Positions 50,915 to 59,832 of a stretch of DNA of 64,000 bases are shown one piece after another (position 1 is the first letter of the stretch; every line of letters begins with the position of its first letter). The translations under genes were made by a program, and so were the position numbers. The stretch is from Streptomyces sp. PH10-H1 (GTDB taxonomy: Bacteria > Actinomycetota > Actinomycetes > Streptomycetales > Streptomycetaceae). The stretch is from contig NZ_JASISZ010000028.1 in the NCBI RefSeq assembly GCF_030063355.1, forward strand, positions 22,649-86,648, given 5' to 3'. The notes beneath the pieces were generated by a model, which was not told the origin of the DNA, did not search any database, and worked only from the letters and a program-made list of their open reading frames with translations.

Positions 50915-51793
50915 TCAGGATTTATTGGCCGGCAGCGCGTTCCGCGGGACGGTGGTTCTGCGCTCCTGCGCGCGGGCGAGGCTCATGAGGCCGATCAGGA
51001 TCGCGAGGAGCACGGCCGAGGAGCCTGCCGTGCCGAGGTCGAGGCCGCCCTTGGCGATGGGTTTGGTGAGGAAGTCGCCGGCAGTGGCCCCCAGAGGACG
51101 GGTGAGCACGAAGGCGATCCAGAACAGCAGGACGTTCGGCACGACAGGCACGCGCATGAGGGCGAGGAGTCCCGCGAGCAGGCCGGTGACGAGGAGTGCA
51201 CCGCCTGCGTAGCCGAGTCCCGAGCTGTCGGACAGGAAATCTCCCATGGACGTGCCCAGCGTGTTCGAGACGAGGATCGCCGACCAGAAGAGGGCCTCTG
51301 CGCGGAGGGTGACGATGTCGCGGATGGCGAAAGTCATCCCGGTGAACTTCCAGATGGTGAAGATCACAATCAGAAGCGAGATCAGGATCGCGGCACCCGT
51401 GGGGTAGCCCAATCCCAGGCCTTGCGGCCCCCAGCCCAGCGACGTGGCCCCGTTGGAGAGGTACTTGGTGCTGCCGTCGCGGTTCATGAAGTCGGACATC
51501 GTGGTGCCGGCCGTGCTGGTGGACAGGATGACGGTCCAGTAGAAGAACGGGTTGTAGCGCTTGGACCTGAGCTGAACGACGAGCGTCACCACGAAGATCA
51601 GGAACAGTGCGATCGTGGTGAGGAAGTAGCCGAGTTTGAGGGTCTGGGCGAAGAGGTCACCGGCCGTTTCGCCGAGGGTCGTCGCAGCGATTTTCATGAT
51701 CCAGAAGGCCAGGGTGACCTCGGGCAGTTTCTTCATCACACTTCTGCCGGTGCTGGCGATGTCCACGCTGGTAAGGACTTCCGACTTTCCCAA
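50915..51793 (-). CDS. membrane protein with four internal repeats (COG4705-like)
   Basis: A 292-aa protein with about eight transmembrane segments. The same short motif recurs in four places: TTLGETAGDLFAQ, TAGTTMSDFMN, NTLGTSMGDFLS and PLGATAGDFLTK (consensus T-x-G-x-T-x-G-D-F), each followed by a helix. The repeated acidic Asp in membrane loops suggests a cation-binding or transport role. The family is uncharacterised; such four-fold repeats usually create pseudo-symmetry. Start ATG 51793. Confidence 0.75.
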   Translation of the reverse strand: MGKSEVLTSVDIASTGRSVMKKLPEVTLAFWIMKIAATTLGETAGDLFAQTLKLGYFLTTIALFLIFVVTLVVQLRSKRYNPFFYWTVILSTSTAGTTMSDFMNRDGSTKYLSNGATSLGWGPQGLGLGYPTGAAILISLLIVIFTIWKFTGMTFAIRDIVTLRAEALFWSAILVSNTLGTSMGDFLSDSSGLGYAGGALLVTGLLAGLLALMRVPVVPNVLLFWIAFVLTRPLGATAGDFLTKPIAKGGLDLGTAGSSAVLLAILIGLMSLARAQERRTTVPRNALPANKS

Positions 51794-52584
51794 TTTCCAT
51801 CACTCCTGCTCGGTACATCGAAGTCTCACTCTCACGGAGTGAGCACGTTGCGATTTCAGATGAACGGACTTGACAGAGGCGCGGGCACGAGGAATCCTCA
51901 TCCACCGCAGCAGTGGAGCCTCGTGTCCACGGCTGTGTGACTCAGGGCCTTGCGAAAGGAGTGGAATTCGAGATCATCATCCACCATCCAGACCCCGGCG
52001 ATAGGCCATGAAGCGGGAGTTGAGCCGCTGGCAGCAGATCCGCGGGTCGTTTGCGCTGTACCCCGTAGGAGTGGGCGGTCTTGAGCAAGGTGACGCGGAC
52101 GGCTCGGCATAGGTATCGGCATAGGTATCGAGATAGGTATCGGGATAAGTAAACGCGCACTTCTTCGCAGTGCGAACGAATTGTCGAGCATTCGAGGTGG
52201 CGGCACTTGTCGTAGCGGAAGGTCCGTTTGCGCCAAGAACCAAGGCCGTTGTCGGCAGCTCCGATCTGGTCGCCTGTTGTGGCAAGTACGGTTGTCACCG
52301 GCGGCAAGTCCCCGACCTCGCGCAGCACCTCGTCCACCCGGCTGCGCGGGATGCGGTTGCTGCGGGCAAGCGCGGGCAGGTGGGCCCGGCTCCGCGCGTC
52401 ATCGGACCGGCGCCCTACTTCGTCCCCAGGGCTGTCGACCACGGCTGTACAACCGTGGTCCGACGCCCGTCCGCAGACCTGCGGCCACGATCGAGGCATG
52501 TCGTCCGCAACGCCAACCCGTCCGCTGTTGAGGCGCACGCCCCAGCCGACTGGACAGCCCTGACCCCTGCATTCCTCGCTGCGG
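51794..52584. other. region with 12-bp repeats, no convincing gene
   Basis: Several long overlapping ORFs exist on both strands but none has convincing codon bias or a recognised family. The block of tandem repeats at 52105-52152 lies inside it. The promoter of the preceding membrane-protein gene is expected at 51794-51900. Confidence 0.4.
52105..52152. repeat. 12-bp tandem repeat, four copies
   Basis: CGGCATAGGTAT, CGGCATAGGTAT, CGAGATAGGTAT and CGGGATAAGTAA run in tandem. It is AT-richer than flanking DNA. In one minus frame it encodes repeated D-T-Y. It could be a slippage block or a DNA-binding array (iteron-like); no gene context supports an origin. Confidence 0.8.
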
Positions 52585-53183
52585 TCAGGACCGGGAATCT
52601 GCCGGGCGCCCTGGCTGGTACCCCGCGAGGAGCGGGATCGTGCCGTTCTCGTCGAGCACGGAGACGCCGAACGGCCGGTCGAGACGCATCGGAGCCGTCC
52701 GTACCAGTGACCCCGGTCCATCGGTCCAGTACCCCGGCGAGGACCGGTCCTCGGAGGCGCCGGCCGCGGGCCGGGAACTCATGCCCTCCTCGTCCAACCG
52801 GACCCGGCAGGTCTGGACAGCCCGGTGGCGGTGGAGCGGTTCAGAAAACTGCCGGGAGCGTTCGGCCGACGCGGAGAAGAGGCTCTCCACCCCGAGCGCG
52901 GCGAGATGGGGCGATACACCCATGTCGCCGGCGAGCGCGAGACGCGGCAGCTCCAGCACTATCGCCTCGGGGTTTCTGCCGCCGCCGCTCCGGCTGCCGC
53001 GGATCTTCCTGCCCCGGGTACCGGGTGCCATGAGGCCGCCATCACCTCCGCGGGCGGGACCTGCCGGTGCTCGCCCAGCGCGAAGCGGACTCTGATCGGC
53101 GGTGCGGCAGGCGCCGCAACTGGGCCCTGCGTACGCGCCCGCAGATCGAGGACCGTGAGAGAGCGTGTGGTAATCGACGGCAC
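52585..53183 (-). pseudogene. serpin-like remnant
   Basis: Two frames join: VRFALGEHRQVPPAEVMAA (near 53090) and, after a shift near 52970, VLELPRLALAGDMGVSPHLA, ALGVESLFSASAE, then VRLDEEG and PMRLDRPFGVSVLDENGTIP. These recall the C-terminal third of bacterial serpins, including the hinge-like region before the reactive loop. The N-terminal two-thirds is missing, so it is inactive. The call is moderate. Confidence 0.42.
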
Positions 53184-53444
53184 GCTTCTGGCGGTTTCCC
53201 GTCGCGCGCCGACGGACGACGACCGGGATCGAGCGTGCCCGGTCAGGGGTTGCCGAGTGTGCGGCGTCGGTGGGCGAGGTGTCGCCGGCGGGCAGCGTCG
53301 CGCGTCTGCCGCAGCTCGACGTCAAGACGTTCCCGGGTGGTCCGGTCGGCCGCCCGCGCCGAACGTCCACCGGCTGGGGAGTCACCGCTCTGCACCCAGC
53401 ACTCCCGGGGCCGCCCGCATCGCCACTGGCCGCCTCGGCGCGCG

Positions 53445-53846
53445 GTGCTGACGCGGTCCGGCATCGAACTGCCCCCCGCCGCGGCCGCCGACATCCGCAG
53501 CGGTGCGGTGCACGAGAGCGTGCTGCGGGCGATGCTCCAGCTCGCCGACACCTACCAGCTGTCGGTGAGCGTGGTGCGTACCGGGCATCCGCTGGACGTG
53601 TTCGGCACCAGCCGCCCCAGCGACCATCCGGTCGGCAGGGCCTTCGACGTCTGGCGCATCGACGGCCACCCGGTCGTCGACCCGGCTACCTCCCGCTCTC
53701 TCGTCACCGCGTTCATGCGTGACGCCGCTGCGGCCGGCTCGTACAACGTCGGCGGCCCCGTGCAGCTGTCGGGCGGTGCGGCCGCGAACCAGTTCTTCTC
53801 CGACGACACCCACCACGATCACGTGCACGTGGGCTTCTCGTCGTGA
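53445..53846 (+). CDS. M15/D-Ala-D-Ala carboxypeptidase-like protein, perhaps 5'-truncated
   Basis: 133 residues from GTG 53445: LTRSGIELPPAAAADIRSGA, LADTYQLSVSVVRTGHPLDV, SDHPVGRAFDVWRIDGHPVV, and HHDHVHVGFSS. The HxxxxxxD and HDHVH zinc-ligand pattern matches LAS-type peptidases of the M15 group. No signal peptide is seen in this frame, so the 5' end may be lost to rearrangement; bases 53190-53444 hold no clear N-terminal part. Confidence 0.6.
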   Translation: MLTRSGIELPPAAAADIRSGAVHESVLRAMLQLADTYQLSVSVVRTGHPLDVFGTSRPSDHPVGRAFDVWRIDGHPVVDPATSRSLVTAFMRDAAAAGSYNVGGPVQLSGGAAANQFFSDDTHHDHVHVGFSS

Positions 53847-53863
53847 GGGGTACCGGACCCCGC

Positions 53864-54178
53864 GGATGACGGTGGGGAGCGGGACGGGAAAGGGCCGGCT
53901 GGTTGTCGGCATGGACGGCGCAGGGGTGTCTCCCGCGCACTGGCCGACGCCACCACCGACGTCGCCCGTCCGGGTGCACAACGGGGGTATCCAGGACGAG
54001 TACAAGAGCCTGTATGTCGAGACCCCGGTATCCGACCCGAACACCCTCATCGCGATGCACTGACGGCCGCTGGAGCGGGCGGTAACGGTGGAGGTCCGCA
54101 CGCGCGCCACCCGGCGCAACGTGGGTGCGCTCACGAAGGACGGCGTGTTCATCGTTCTCACGGCGCGCTATCCGTGAG
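53864..54178 (+). pseudogene. remnant with in-frame TGA, unidentified
   Basis: The frame reads GKGRLVVGMDGAGVSPAHWP, HNGGIQDEYKSLYVETPVSD and LIAMH, then TGA at 54061, then on in the same frame RAVTVEVRTRATRRNVGALT and GVFIVLTARYP to TGA 54176. The two halves look like one domain interrupted by a stop. No family is recognised. Confidence 0.45.
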
Positions 54179-54282
54179 GGGCGGCGAAGAAGCTCATCAG
54201 CCGATCGCGGGATGAGCCCCGCCGACTGCTCTGCCGACCGGGCGAACAGGCCCAGCCGGCAGCCAAGTTCGCGAAGACTCAC

Positions 54283-54627
54283 TCATCCCTCGTTCGTCAG
54301 TGTGTGCAGGGCTCTCTCGAGCCGGACCTGCCTCGTCCCGGGCGTGAGTGCCTGGAGCAACGGCAGGATCACCAGGTAGCGTCCGGTCTTGTCGAGTGCC
54401 TCGAACGCCTTCTCGGCCTCCGGGTTCGCATGGAGCGCCGCCGCGAGATCGGGGGGCAGTGTCGCCGTCTTCTGCGACTCGTAGGCCCTTGCCCATCGCC
54501 CGTCCTCCTGGGCCTGGCGGACCGCGGCAAGCCCGGATTCGTGCATCCGCCCTGCGGTCGTCAGCATCGCGACCTTGTCCACATTCACCTGCGACCACAG
54601 GCTCTTGGGCCGCGAAGGGCTCCTCAC
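54283..54627 (-). pseudogene. YdeI/OmpD-associated-family C-terminal remnant
   Basis: About 114 codons read DKVAMLTTAGRMHESGLAAV, RWARAYESQKTATLPPDLAA, ALHANPEAEKAFEALDKTGR and RLERALHTL, the second half of YdeI-type proteins. The N-terminal half is not found upstream in any frame. A start from 54627 would lack the conserved beginning. Confidence 0.5.
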
Positions 54628-54748
54628 TGGCCCAGCATTTTTCTGGCCGTTGCTCGGGGCGGAGGCCGGGGCGCGGTCGAAGTCGCGCTGGGTGTCTCGT
54701 TGGGCCAGTAGAAGAGGTCTGAGACAGGGAGGAGGGGAACCAGTGCCC

Positions 54749-56068
54749 TCAGGCGAACTTGGAGCTGGTTACCGGGCCGGACGAGATCAGGCGAGCCCGG
54801 TCGCCCTGGAGCCAGGAGCCGCGGATGGCCGTGACGAAGCCGGTGAGTCGGTCGACCGGGTCCGCGGGGGTCTCGTCGTCGCCCTCGATCAGCGTCGGGT
54901 CGGCACCTGCGATCTCGGCGGCGATCTCCGCCGCCGGGCGGTCGTCTGCCGGCGCCCGCTCCGCATCGCTATCGTCCCCCTGGCGCAGCTGCTCGCCCCA
55001 GGGAGCCACCACCGACTGGTGCAGCAGCGTGACACTGTCGGCGGTGACCACTGGTGCGTCGGTCCAGCTGCTCGCGTGCTCGTGCAGTACTTGTCCCGGC
55101 ACCCGTTCGAAGAGTTGCCCGAGGACCTCGGGCCCCTCGCTCACCCCGGCCAGCTCGTTCAGGTCGTACGCGATCACGACGGTGTCCTCCCGCCCGGGGG
55201 CGAAGGGCTCCGCCGGGAGATCCAGTACCTCCGCGGCGGCCAGGCCGAGGATTTGGCTGCCCCGGTCGGGCAGCAGCGACACCGAACGCGGCCGCACCTC
55301 TGCCGCGTCCAGCAGTGTCTTCAGCCGCAGGAGACCGTGAAGGCACTGGTCGTGGGAGTCCTGCAGCCAGGCGTACCGGCCGGTCATACCCGCTGCGAAG
55401 CCGAACGGGGACAGGGTGCCGAGCACGGTGCCGCCCATCACGAACTGCCATCCGCGCAGATCGGTGAGGTCCAGCGGGCTCACGGGCGCGGCGCTCGCGG
55501 CTCGTTCCAGCATCCGGCGCTGCCTGGCTTGGGTGGGCAGCCACTGTGGGTCCTGCGGGTCCGGCAACAGCGCATGCTGGCGGTTCGCCAGTCTGAGGTC
55601 ACCTGACATGATGGCGTTGAAGGCCAGGAGGTAGCGGTCCGGCCAGTCAGCCAGGACGCTCTCGTGTTGCGTCAGCACCTCGACGGCCTCGCGGTGCCGT
55701 CCCTCGCGCTCGTACGCGGTCACCAGTTCACGGAACAACACGCGCGTGCCCGGGTTCTGGCGCAGCGCCTCGCGCAAGGCGGGGATGGCCAGGTAGGGGA
55801 GGCCGCGCTCGATGCACGCGTACCCGAAGTCGTACAGCGCCCGCCCCTTCTCCGGGTGTGCGGCCAGCGCGGCGGCGGCCTTTTGGAGGTCGTCGAAGCC
55901 GGCCGCCCCGGCAGCCCGCCCGACCACGAGCGCCACCTCACCCGGAGGCAGGGTCTCAGCACCGGCCCGCAGCCGTCGCAGGGCGCCGGGTATGTCCCCA
56001 GCGTCCAAGCGCTCCCATGCCGCGAGGAGTTCGGCGGACTTCGGACGGTGATTCCTACGCGAGAACAT
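54749..56068 (-). CDS. TPR-containing protein
   Basis: A 439-aa soluble protein. The N-terminal half is helical, with at least four TPR-like units (ELLAAWERLDAGDIPGALRR, ALYDFGYACIERGLPYLAIP, ALREALRQNPGTRVLFRELV, AYEREGRHREAVEVL). The C-terminal half is alpha/beta (WQFVMGGTVLGTLSPFGFAA, EDTVVIAYDLNELAGVSE). Acidic ends. ATG 56068 is preferred; the longer start adds a low-quality Arg/Gln stretch. It may scaffold other proteins. It has no operon partner. Confidence 0.82.
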   Translation of the reverse strand: MFSRRNHRPKSAELLAAWERLDAGDIPGALRRLRAGAETLPPGEVALVVGRAAGAAGFDDLQKAAAALAAHPEKGRALYDFGYACIERGLPYLAIPALREALRQNPGTRVLFRELVTAYEREGRHREAVEVLTQHESVLADWPDRYLLAFNAIMSGDLRLANRQHALLPDPQDPQWLPTQARQRRMLERAASAAPVSPLDLTDLRGWQFVMGGTVLGTLSPFGFAAGMTGRYAWLQDSHDQCLHGLLRLKTLLDAAEVRPRSVSLLPDRGSQILGLAAAEVLDLPAEPFAPGREDTVVIAYDLNELAGVSEGPEVLGQLFERVPGQVLHEHASSWTDAPVVTADSVTLLHQSVVAPWGEQLRQGDDSDAERAPADDRPAAEIAAEIAGADPTLIEGDDETPADPVDRLTGFVTAIRGSWLQGDRARLISSGPVTSSKFA

Positions 56069-56183
56069 GCCGCAGATCATCTCCGATGCCGCGGTCGCTC
56101 TCAACACCATTCCCGGCTTGCTGTTTTGCCTGGCTGTCTGCGCATGCGCTCGCTGCTGAGAGCGTGACCTCAAAGCAACGCCT

Positions 56184-57650
56184 CTACTGCTGGAATGCGG
56201 GGGGAGTTGCGGTAGGCGGCAGCAGCCGTGCGAGGAGTTCCGCGACGGCGATGACGGTCCGGTCAGTGAGGTACGGGCCGACGATCTGGACGGCGAGGGG
56301 GAGGCCGTCCGGGGTCAACCCAGCCGGGACGATCGCGGCGGGAAGCCTGACGTGGCTGGTGAGGTTCGCCCACGTGGTCTGGTCGTAGTAGCTGCGGCGC
56401 TGCCCGTCGACGGTGATGTACCGGTTGGGGACAGGGACGGAGGTCTGGTCCTCAACGGCCGCAGTGGGTGCGGCAGGGGTGATCAGGATGTCGTGGTCGG
56501 TGAAGTACGCGGCCCATCGCCTGCACAGTTTTGCGCGCTCTTCGTCGACGCGCATCCAGTCACGGTGGCGCTGGGTGCGTGAGCGAAGGTAGAAGGCGCC
56601 CGGCGACCGGTCGTCCGAGGAGAGATTCGCGGCCGCGTCCACCTCCGCCTGGAAGGCCGCGTCCGTGCTCGACGCGGTGGACGTGGCGTACATCAGTTTC
56701 TGGAAGAGGTGGTCGGAGTCGGGCATGCTGACCGGGCGTGTGGTGTCGTCCACGCGGGCGCCGGCCTTACGCACCAGACCGGTGACTTGCTCGATCAGGG
56801 CGCGGGTCGCGGAGTCCACAGCACAGTACGGGTCGTCGGGCCAGATGCCGATGCGGTAACCACCCAGCCGGTTGTGGCGGGGGGAAGGGAGCTCGACCCG
56901 CCAAGCCGGAGCATCGGCTGGGGCCGGACCGGCCAGCACGCTGAGGAGGAGCTCCAGGTCCGCGGGGGTCCGTGCCAGCGGCCCCAAGGTCATCATGTCG
57001 CTGGAGGTCAGCCATCCAGGGGGCCTGGGTAGGTGACCTCGGGTGGCGATCAGACCGTGGCTCGGACGCAGCGCGTACACGCCGCAGTACGCGGCCGGCA
57101 GGCGCAATGAGCCGGCCAGGTCGCTGCCGACCTCGAGGCTGGAGAGCCCTGCGGCGACCGAGACCGCCGGCCCACCGGAGGACCCGCCGGCAGTGCGGGT
57201 TGGGGAGTACGGGTTTCGGGTGGTGCCGAAAATGGGATTGCTGGTCTGGATGTCCTGGCAGTAGGTCGGCGTGTTGGTCTTGCCGATGATGATCGCGCCG
57301 GCGGCGCGCAGGCGGGCGATGGCGTCTGCGTCCCGGCTGGGGACGTGACCGGTGAGGTCGGGAGCACCGCACGTGGTGCGCATCCCCGCTGTCTCCAGGG
57401 CGTCCTTGACCGTGATCGGAAGGCCGTGCAAGGCGCCGGTCGGCCGTCCGGTGCGGGTAAGGGCCGTGTCGGCAGCGTCGGCCTCCTTGCGGGCGCGTTC
57501 GGCGTCCAGGGTGACGATGGCGTTCAGGCCCGGGTTGACCGTGGCGATGTGCTTCAGGTGCAGCTCAAGGAGTTCACGGCTGGAGATCAGCCGTTTGATC
57601 AGGGCGTTGATCTGCTCGGTGGCGGGCCTCAGATGAGGGGTGGTGCTCAT
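56184..57650 (-). CDS. amidase-signature-family enzyme
   Basis: A 488-aa protein. The catalytic Lys lies in GLPITVKDALETAG (near residue 85), the cis-Ser region GGSSGGPAVSVAAGLSS (near residue 158) and the nucleophile Ser in GSDLAGSLRLPA (near residue 180; usual sequence GSDIGGS, so I-G to L-A). It hydrolyses amides to acids, or acts in tRNA-amidation-like families. Length fits the family. No partner genes. The start has AGACCACC upstream; ATG 57650 is supported by conserved N-terminal helices. Confidence 0.9.
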   Translation of the reverse strand: MSTTPHLRPATEQINALIKRLISSRELLELHLKHIATVNPGLNAIVTLDAERARKEADAADTALTRTGRPTGALHGLPITVKDALETAGMRTTCGAPDLTGHVPSRDADAIARLRAAGAIIIGKTNTPTYCQDIQTSNPIFGTTRNPYSPTRTAGGSSGGPAVSVAAGLSSLEVGSDLAGSLRLPAAYCGVYALRPSHGLIATRGHLPRPPGWLTSSDMMTLGPLARTPADLELLLSVLAGPAPADAPAWRVELPSPRHNRLGGYRIGIWPDDPYCAVDSATRALIEQVTGLVRKAGARVDDTTRPVSMPDSDHLFQKLMYATSTASSTDAAFQAEVDAAANLSSDDRSPGAFYLRSRTQRHRDWMRVDEERAKLCRRWAAYFTDHDILITPAAPTAAVEDQTSVPVPNRYITVDGQRRSYYDQTTWANLTSHVRLPAAIVPAGLTPDGLPLAVQIVGPYLTDRTVIAVAELLARLLPPTATPPAFQQ

Positions 57651-57706
57651 GGTGGTCTTCCTGCGGTCAGCGGATTGCAGAGGGGGGTGTCGACAAGCTC
57701 GGTCCT

Positions 57707-57967
57707 TCAGGGCCGAGAATTTGACGCGTGCGTCAGATCTCCGTTGCTCCGGGCGTAGACCTGGTCGCCCTTGACCGCCACCCGGAACTGGTACATCTCA
57801 GAACACTCCGGCCGCCCGGCGTCGTCCCCCACATCCTGCGGCCGCCAATCCGCCTCGAGAGCCGGCCCGTCGCCGAAGTCGTGCTTCTTCAGCACCGGCG
57901 TCACCGCCGAGCCGACGGCGCAGACGCCCACACAGACAGCGATGATGACCAGGATCTTCTTCTTCAT
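57707..57967 (-). CDS. small exported/membrane-anchored protein
   Basis: An 86-aa product from ATG 57967 (MKKKILVIIAVCVGVCAVGS). The signal anchor is clear, and one Cys in the helix plus later CSEMYQFRV suggests a folded 60-residue exported domain (ECSEMYQFRVAVKGDQVYAR). I do not recognise the family. The gap to the amidase (57651-57706) is empty. Confidence 0.6.
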   Translation of the reverse strand: MKKKILVIIAVCVGVCAVGSAVTPVLKKHDFGDGPALEADWRPQDVGDDAGRPECSEMYQFRVAVKGDQVYARSNGDLTHASNSRP

Positions 57968-58126
57968 GATCCCATTGTCCGAGTTCCCGACGGGAGGGAA
58001 GCGGGCGGGCCCGCCGATGGTCGTTCCTGCCGTGACAGGGTTGGGCCCCCGGCCCTGCTCGTGGCGCCAAGTGATGGCCGGCCCTTGTTGTCTCCCATGA
58101 CGGACCGCCTCTGGCCGGTCACGAGG

Positions 58127-58148
58127 TTCTCTGACTAGAGTCAGAGAA
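58127..58148. promoter_or_regulatory. 22-bp palindrome on the MarR-GNAT start codon
   Basis: TTCTCTGACT-AG-AGTCAGAGAA, a perfect 10-bp arm palindrome whose last base is the A of the ATG at 58148. A MarR-type repressor bound here would block its own transcription start or initiation. The absence of an RBS in the short space suggests a leaderless transcript. Confidence 0.7.
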
Positions 58149-59047
58149 TGGATATGGCGCAGATCGACCAGGTGCGGCGGTTCAACCGCACCGTCACCGA
58201 ACGCGTGGGCGTGCTTCACGACCACTACCTGGGCCGCGAACGGCCCATCGGCGAGGCCCGGCTGCTCTGGGAAATCGGCGAGCAGGGCCGGGATGTACGG
58301 CGGCTGCGCGAGCGTCTCGGGCTCGATTCCGGGTATGTCAGCCGACTGCTGCGCTCCCTGGAGGCCGACGGCCTGGTGACGGTGGAGCCGCAGCTCCGGG
58401 ACAAGCGGGTGCGCACGGTCCGGCTCACCGACGCCGGCCGCGCGGAGCGCGCCGCACTCGATGGACGCAGCGACGAACTGGCCGGCTCCCTCCTGGAGCC
58501 GCTCAACCCCGCGCAGCGCGCCCGGCTGGTCGCCGCCATGGCCGAGGTCGACCGGTTGCTGACCGCCGCGACCGTCTCACTGGATCCCGTCGACCCCGAT
58601 CACCCCGACGCCGAGCACTGTCTGCAGTCCTACTTCACCGAGCTGCAGGAGCGCTTCGACAGCGGCTTCGACCCCGCGCTGAGCCTGCTGCCCGATGCGG
58701 GTGAACTCCGGCCGCCGCACGGCCTGTTCCTGATCGCCCGGCTGCACGGCGAGCCCGTCGGCTGCGCCGGTCTGAAGCTGCCGCCCGGCGCTCCGGCCGA
58801 GATCAAGCGCATGTGGGTCGCCCCCCACGCCCGGAGACTCGGCCTCGGCCGCCGGTTCCTGGCCGAGCTGGAGGCGCGGGCCGCCCGGCACGGCTGCACC
58901 GTACTGCGCCTGGACACCAACAAGGCGCTCAGCGCCGCGATCGGTCTGTACCACTCCTACGGCTTTCAGGATGTCGCCGCCTTCAACGACGAGCCGTACG
59001 CCGACCACTGGTTCGAGAAGCGGATCACCCCGCCGTCGTCGGAGTGA
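58148..59047 (+). CDS. MarR - GNAT fusion protein
   Basis: A 299-aa two-domain protein. Residues 1-145 are a MarR winged helix (VGVLHDHYLGRERPIGEARL, LRERLGLDSGYVSRLLRSLE, ADGLVTVEPQLRDKRVRTVR). Residues 150-299 are a GNAT acetyltransferase (FLIARLHGEPVGCAGLKLPP, IKRMWVAPHARRLGLGRRFL with acetyl-CoA loop, LDTNKALSAAIGLYHSYGF). Such fusions are believed to couple ligand-controlled repression with acetylation of the ligand or a protein. The start is supported by the operator at 58127. Confidence 0.93.
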   Translation: MDMAQIDQVRRFNRTVTERVGVLHDHYLGRERPIGEARLLWEIGEQGRDVRRLRERLGLDSGYVSRLLRSLEADGLVTVEPQLRDKRVRTVRLTDAGRAERAALDGRSDELAGSLLEPLNPAQRARLVAAMAEVDRLLTAATVSLDPVDPDHPDAEHCLQSYFTELQERFDSGFDPALSLLPDAGELRPPHGLFLIARLHGEPVGCAGLKLPPGAPAEIKRMWVAPHARRLGLGRRFLAELEARAARHGCTVLRLDTNKALSAAIGLYHSYGFQDVAAFNDEPYADHWFEKRITPPSSE

Positions 59048-59249
59048 GGATACGGGCGGACCAGGCGGGGCGTCCCGTCACACCGAACTCTGACCAATCT
59101 CAACCCAGGTTGACCGCCCCGGGACCCGCGAACCAGTGCGCTGGCCGCCGGATCGGCGGCGCTGGACGCGGCGCCGGCGCCGCCCCGGGAATCGCGGCCT
59201 GTCCGCACTGCTCCTGCCACGCTCGCCCGGCCAGGCAGGTCGCCTCGGC

Positions 59250-59717
59250 TCAGCGCCGTTGCGTCGGTGTCCCTTTGAGTTTGGCCCAGACGGTCTCCAG
59301 GGCCTGGATGTCCTGCTCGTCCAGCAGGTCGTCGAAGACCTCGGCCAGGGCCGCCCGGCGGGTGGTGTCGGCTTCGGCGAAGGCCTGGTGGCCGGCTTCG
59401 GTGAGCGCGATGCTCACGGAGCGGGCGTCGGTGGCCGAGGGGGCTCGGGCGACCAGGCCGCGGGCCTGGAGTGAGTCGAGCACCCGGGAGACCTGGCTGC
59501 GGCTGAGCAGGGTCTTGGCGCCCAGGTCGGAGGCGGCGACCGGTTCGCTCTGGCCGTGGAGCCAGAGCATGACCTCGAACCAGGACAACGGCAGGTCGTG
59601 CGCCCGGGTCAGGGCCTGGTCCACCCTGGCGCTGAGCGTGGTTCCGGCCCAGACCAGGCCGTAGAAGGCGTGGTCGCGAGCGGTGAGGTCTCCCAGGGTG
59701 AGGTCGGTGCGTGCCAT
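59250..59717 (-). CDS. MarR-family regulator
   Basis: A 155-aa protein with the classical fold: DHAFYGLVWAGTTLSARVDQ, SWFEVMLWLHGQSEPVAASD, LGAKTLLSRSQVSRVLDSLQ, ARGLVARAPSATDARSVSIA. Divergent from the SDR gene with two palindromes between (59739-59752, 59762-59783). It likely represses itself and the SDR gene until a ligand binds. Bases 59048-59249 hold no gene. Confidence 0.92.
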   Translation of the reverse strand: MARTDLTLGDLTARDHAFYGLVWAGTTLSARVDQALTRAHDLPLSWFEVMLWLHGQSEPVAASDLGAKTLLSRSQVSRVLDSLQARGLVARAPSATDARSVSIALTEAGHQAFAEADTTRRAALAEVFDDLLDEQDIQALETVWAKLKGTPTQRR

Positions 59718-59738
59718 GCCGTCACTCTATCCGTTTGC

Positions 59739-59752
59739 GTGTGCGCGCACAC
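59739..59752. promoter_or_regulatory. palindrome GTGTGCGCGCACAC, MarR operator
   Basis: A perfect 14-bp palindrome 22 bp from the MarR start, in the divergent region. Confidence 0.55.
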
Positions 59753-59761
59753 ACCTATATG

Positions 59762-59783
59762 ATGTGTGTACACGCACACACAT
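59762..59783. promoter_or_regulatory. inverted repeat ATGTGTG-N8-CACACAT near SDR promoter
   Basis: Perfect 7-bp arms with an 8-nt spacer, AT-rich next to TATATG that may be the -10 of one of the divergent genes. Likely second site of the same MarR regulator. Confidence 0.55.
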
Positions 59784-59832
59784 GATGCGTGTCCGGTCCG
59801 CTCCCGGGCGGCGACAGAGCAGAGAGATCCCC

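Noticed and set aside
52105..52152. Iteron-type replication origin
   Set aside because: The four 12-bp repeats lack a nearby replication protein or DnaA boxes.
52000..52300. IS-element transposase fragment
   Set aside because: Some short phrases look transposase-like, but no DDE/DEDD motif or terminal inverted repeats could be found.
54575..55606. 343-aa plus ORF opposite the TPR gene
   Set aside because: No domain or RBS; the minus frame has TPR units and better codon bias.
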